Source: DRTC01 sp964521025
GTDB lineage: Bacteria; Cloacimonadota; Cloacimonadia; Cloacimonadales; TCS61
NCBI GenBank assembly: GCA_964521025.1
Contig: CAZFPK010000035.1
Location: forward strand, 1 to 35,240
Direction: 5' to 3'
Length of the DNA stretch: 35,240 nucleotides
The notes under the pieces are model-generated. The model saw only the letters and a program-made list of their open reading frames with translations. It was not told the DNA's origin and ran no database searches. Position numbers and translations under genes: made by a program. This document shows, piece by piece, positions 33,998-35,240 of the stretch (within the stretch, counting starts at the first letter, position 1; the number at the start of each line of letters is the position of its first letter).

Positions 33998-34046
33998 AAA
34001 ATGAAAAAAGAGTAAATTTAATAAAAAAATGAGGAGGATTTTTAGC

Positions 34047-34316
34047 ATGAAATTAAAACCACTTGATGACAGAGTCGTGATCGAAGCGAAAGACCTGGAA
34101 GAAAAAAAAGTCGGCGGGATCATCATTCCCGATACAGCTAAAGAAAAGCCACAAATGGGTGAAGTCGTAGCAGTCGGCAGCGATGAAGAATTGCAGAAAC
34201 TGGTTAAAGTCGGTGATAAAATATTATATGCCAAGTACGGCGGAACAGAAGTCGATATTGAAGACAAAAAATACCTGATCATTTCCCGTTCCGATATTTT
34301 AGCGATAATCGAGTAG
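34047..34316 (+). CDS. groES: Co-chaperonin GroES
   Basis: An 89-residue lid protein of the GroEL chaperonin. MKLKPLDDRVVIEAK, the mobile loop EEKKVGGIIIPDTAKEKPQMG and the closing KYLIISRSDILAIIE are all typical. The ATG at 34047 is chosen because GAGGAGG lies nine bases upstream; an earlier in-frame codon at 34029 precedes that site. The gene is not followed by groEL, its usual partner, but by a thioredoxin gene two bases later. A CIRCE-like site upstream suggests heat-shock control of both. Confidence 0.95.
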   Translation: MKLKPLDDRVVIEAKDLEEKKVGGIIIPDTAKEKPQMGEVVAVGSDEELQKLVKVGDKILYAKYGGTEVDIEDKKYLIISRSDILAIIE

Positions 34317-34318
34317 TT

Positions 34319-34642
34319 ATGAGCCTAAAAGAAGTAAATCAGGATTCTTTTGAAAAGGAAGTGATTGCGTCTGATATTCCTGTTCTCGTCAATCTCTGGG
34401 CAACCTGGTGCGGACCTTGTAAGGCTCTTCACCCGATTGTCGAGCAGGTTGCGGAAGAATTTTCCGAAAAATTGAAAGTAATGAAATTGAATATCGATAA
34501 TAGTCCCGCAATTGCTGGAAAATATCAAGTTATGTCGATACCGACCTTGCTTTTATTTTCCAAAGGAGAAGTCGTAGTTCAGATCATCGGTTTGGTCTCG
34601 AAAGATAAGATCATTAAAAAGATCGGACCGTTTATTAATTAA
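34319..34642 (+). CDS. trxA: Thioredoxin
   Basis: A 107-residue thioredoxin that reduces protein disulfides. The active site is WATWCGPCK (redox pair within WCGPC), with the conserved cis-proline segment SIPTLLLF and the final helix. It begins two bases after the groES stop with no clear ribosome binding site of its own, so it is probably translated by coupling with groES and shares the heat-shock control. It is the last gene before the terminator. Confidence 0.95.
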   Translation: MSLKEVNQDSFEKEVIASDIPVLVNLWATWCGPCKALHPIVEQVAEEFSEKLKVMKLNIDNSPAIAGKYQVMSIPTLLLFSKGEVVVQIIGLVSKDKIIKKIGPFIN

Positions 34643-34649
34643 TAATTGT

Positions 34650-34680
34650 AAGCTCCCGGTTACCAAGGGAGCTTTTTTTT
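34650..34680 (+). terminator. Rho-independent terminator of groES-trxA
   Basis: AAGCTCCC and GGGAGCTT form an eight-pair stem with a nine-base loop, followed directly by a T-run. It lies eight bases after the trxA stop. Confidence 0.92.
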
Positions 34681-34712
34681 GTATTTTTTCCCTCTTGTTT
34701 ATTCCTATCACC

Positions 34713-35148
34713 TAACCCGGATAAACCGGAAACTAAATATCTAAAATTCTAAAAAAAACTAAAATTCCGACGATGCTACGCTTCGATGGATATGCCAAAA
34801 ATAAAAATCTAAAAAGTTGGATTAGAATTTCATCTCCGTAATTTGTTTGTTTGAAATGAGTTACAGAGACACCAAAAAAATATTGTGCAAAAAGATGTAA
34901 GGATTTTAGAATTAAATGACTAACCCGGATAAACCGAAAACTAAATATCTAAAATTCTAAAAAAACTAAAATTCCGACGATGCTACGCTTCGATGGACAA
35001 GCCGAAAATAAAAATCTAAAAAGTTGGATTAGAATTTCATCTCCGTAATTTGTTTGTTTGAAATGAGTTACAGAGACACCAAAAAAATATTTTGCCAAAA
35101 GATGTAAGGATTTTAGAATTAAGTGACTTACCCAGATAAACTGGAAAA
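34713..35148. repeat. Tandem duplication of about 208 bp plus partial third copy
   Basis: Copy 1 covers 34713-34920, copy 2 covers 34921-35127, and a diverged start of a third copy is at about 35128-35148. The two full copies differ at only about ten positions, including one A-run length change. Each starts TAACCCGGATAAACCG and contains CGACGATGCTACGCTTCGAT. No open frame, tRNA or hairpin-plus-T-run is evident within the unit. The remainder to 35240 is AT-rich and holds nothing I recognise. Confidence 0.9.
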
Positions 35149-35240
35149 TTCAAATCTCAAAAAACAAAATCCAAATAAATTCCAATTTTATTAACTAACA
35201 TTTCCCACTTCATTTTATGCTTCTAACTCCTTTAAAAATA

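Overview
The window looks like an AT-rich chromosomal segment from an uncultivated anaerobe of the FCB group, most likely Cloacimonadota (WWE1). This rests on gene style, not on a database match. Three large secreted proteins end in the same C-terminal module (YPNP near its start, then YNIKGQ, then SSG.Y.Y.L) used for surface or Por-type secretion. Butyrate kinase, a clostripain-family lipoprotein, a B12-binding radical SAM protein and cobalamin uptake point to a fermentative, B12-scavenging life. Intergenic regions are crowded with short dispersed palindromes, which this style of genome often carries. One run of exactly 100 N shows a scaffolded, probably metagenome-derived assembly.

Layout. 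1-343: hairpin-rich non-coding DNA, possibly the end of an insertion sequence. 344-3297 (-): vitamin B12-type ABC ATPase and TonB-dependent receptor. 3675-6091 (+): Fe-S cluster operon (Rrf2 regulator, atypical cysteine desulfurase, IscU-type scaffold fused to a MIP18/FSCA-like domain). 6534-8329 (-): cobalamin-type permease and binding lipoprotein, led by a clear cobalamin riboswitch at about 8420-8685. The Fe-S operon therefore sits inside what reads as one B12 uptake locus. 8873-12966 (-): secreted protein, lipoprotein and a hypothetical protein. 13275-18716 (-): a 1813-residue kinase with a Ser/Thr kinase domain at the N-terminus, a degenerate NTPase-like region, TPRs, GAF domains and a histidine kinase at the C-terminus. 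19083-19413: 21-bp tandem repeat interrupted by the assembly gap.

19697-21403 (+): B12-binding radical SAM/DUF4080 protein. 21404-22667: long non-coding stretch with a cluster of palindromes. 22668-28731 (+): subtilisin-like protease and beta-helix protein, both with the C-terminal sorting-type module. 29043-30116 (+): butyrate kinase. 30232-30360: MITE-like inverted-repeat element. 30465-31664 (+): C11 peptidase lipoprotein. About 31908-32038 (+): SRP RNA. 32129-32346 (+): broken hicB-like antitoxin gene. 32499-33779 (+): hisS. 33971-33997: CIRCE-like operator ahead of groES, with trxA directly after it but no groEL. The window ends in a tandem duplication of about 208 bp.

No single cassette is clearly a new defence or biosynthetic system. 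The most unusual items are the dual-type kinase with its decayed P-loop, the Fe-S operon with an unorthodox desulfurase and a scaffold fusion, the riboswitch whose apparent expression platform hides the btuF ribosome binding site, and dispersed repeats that have entered coding sequence.
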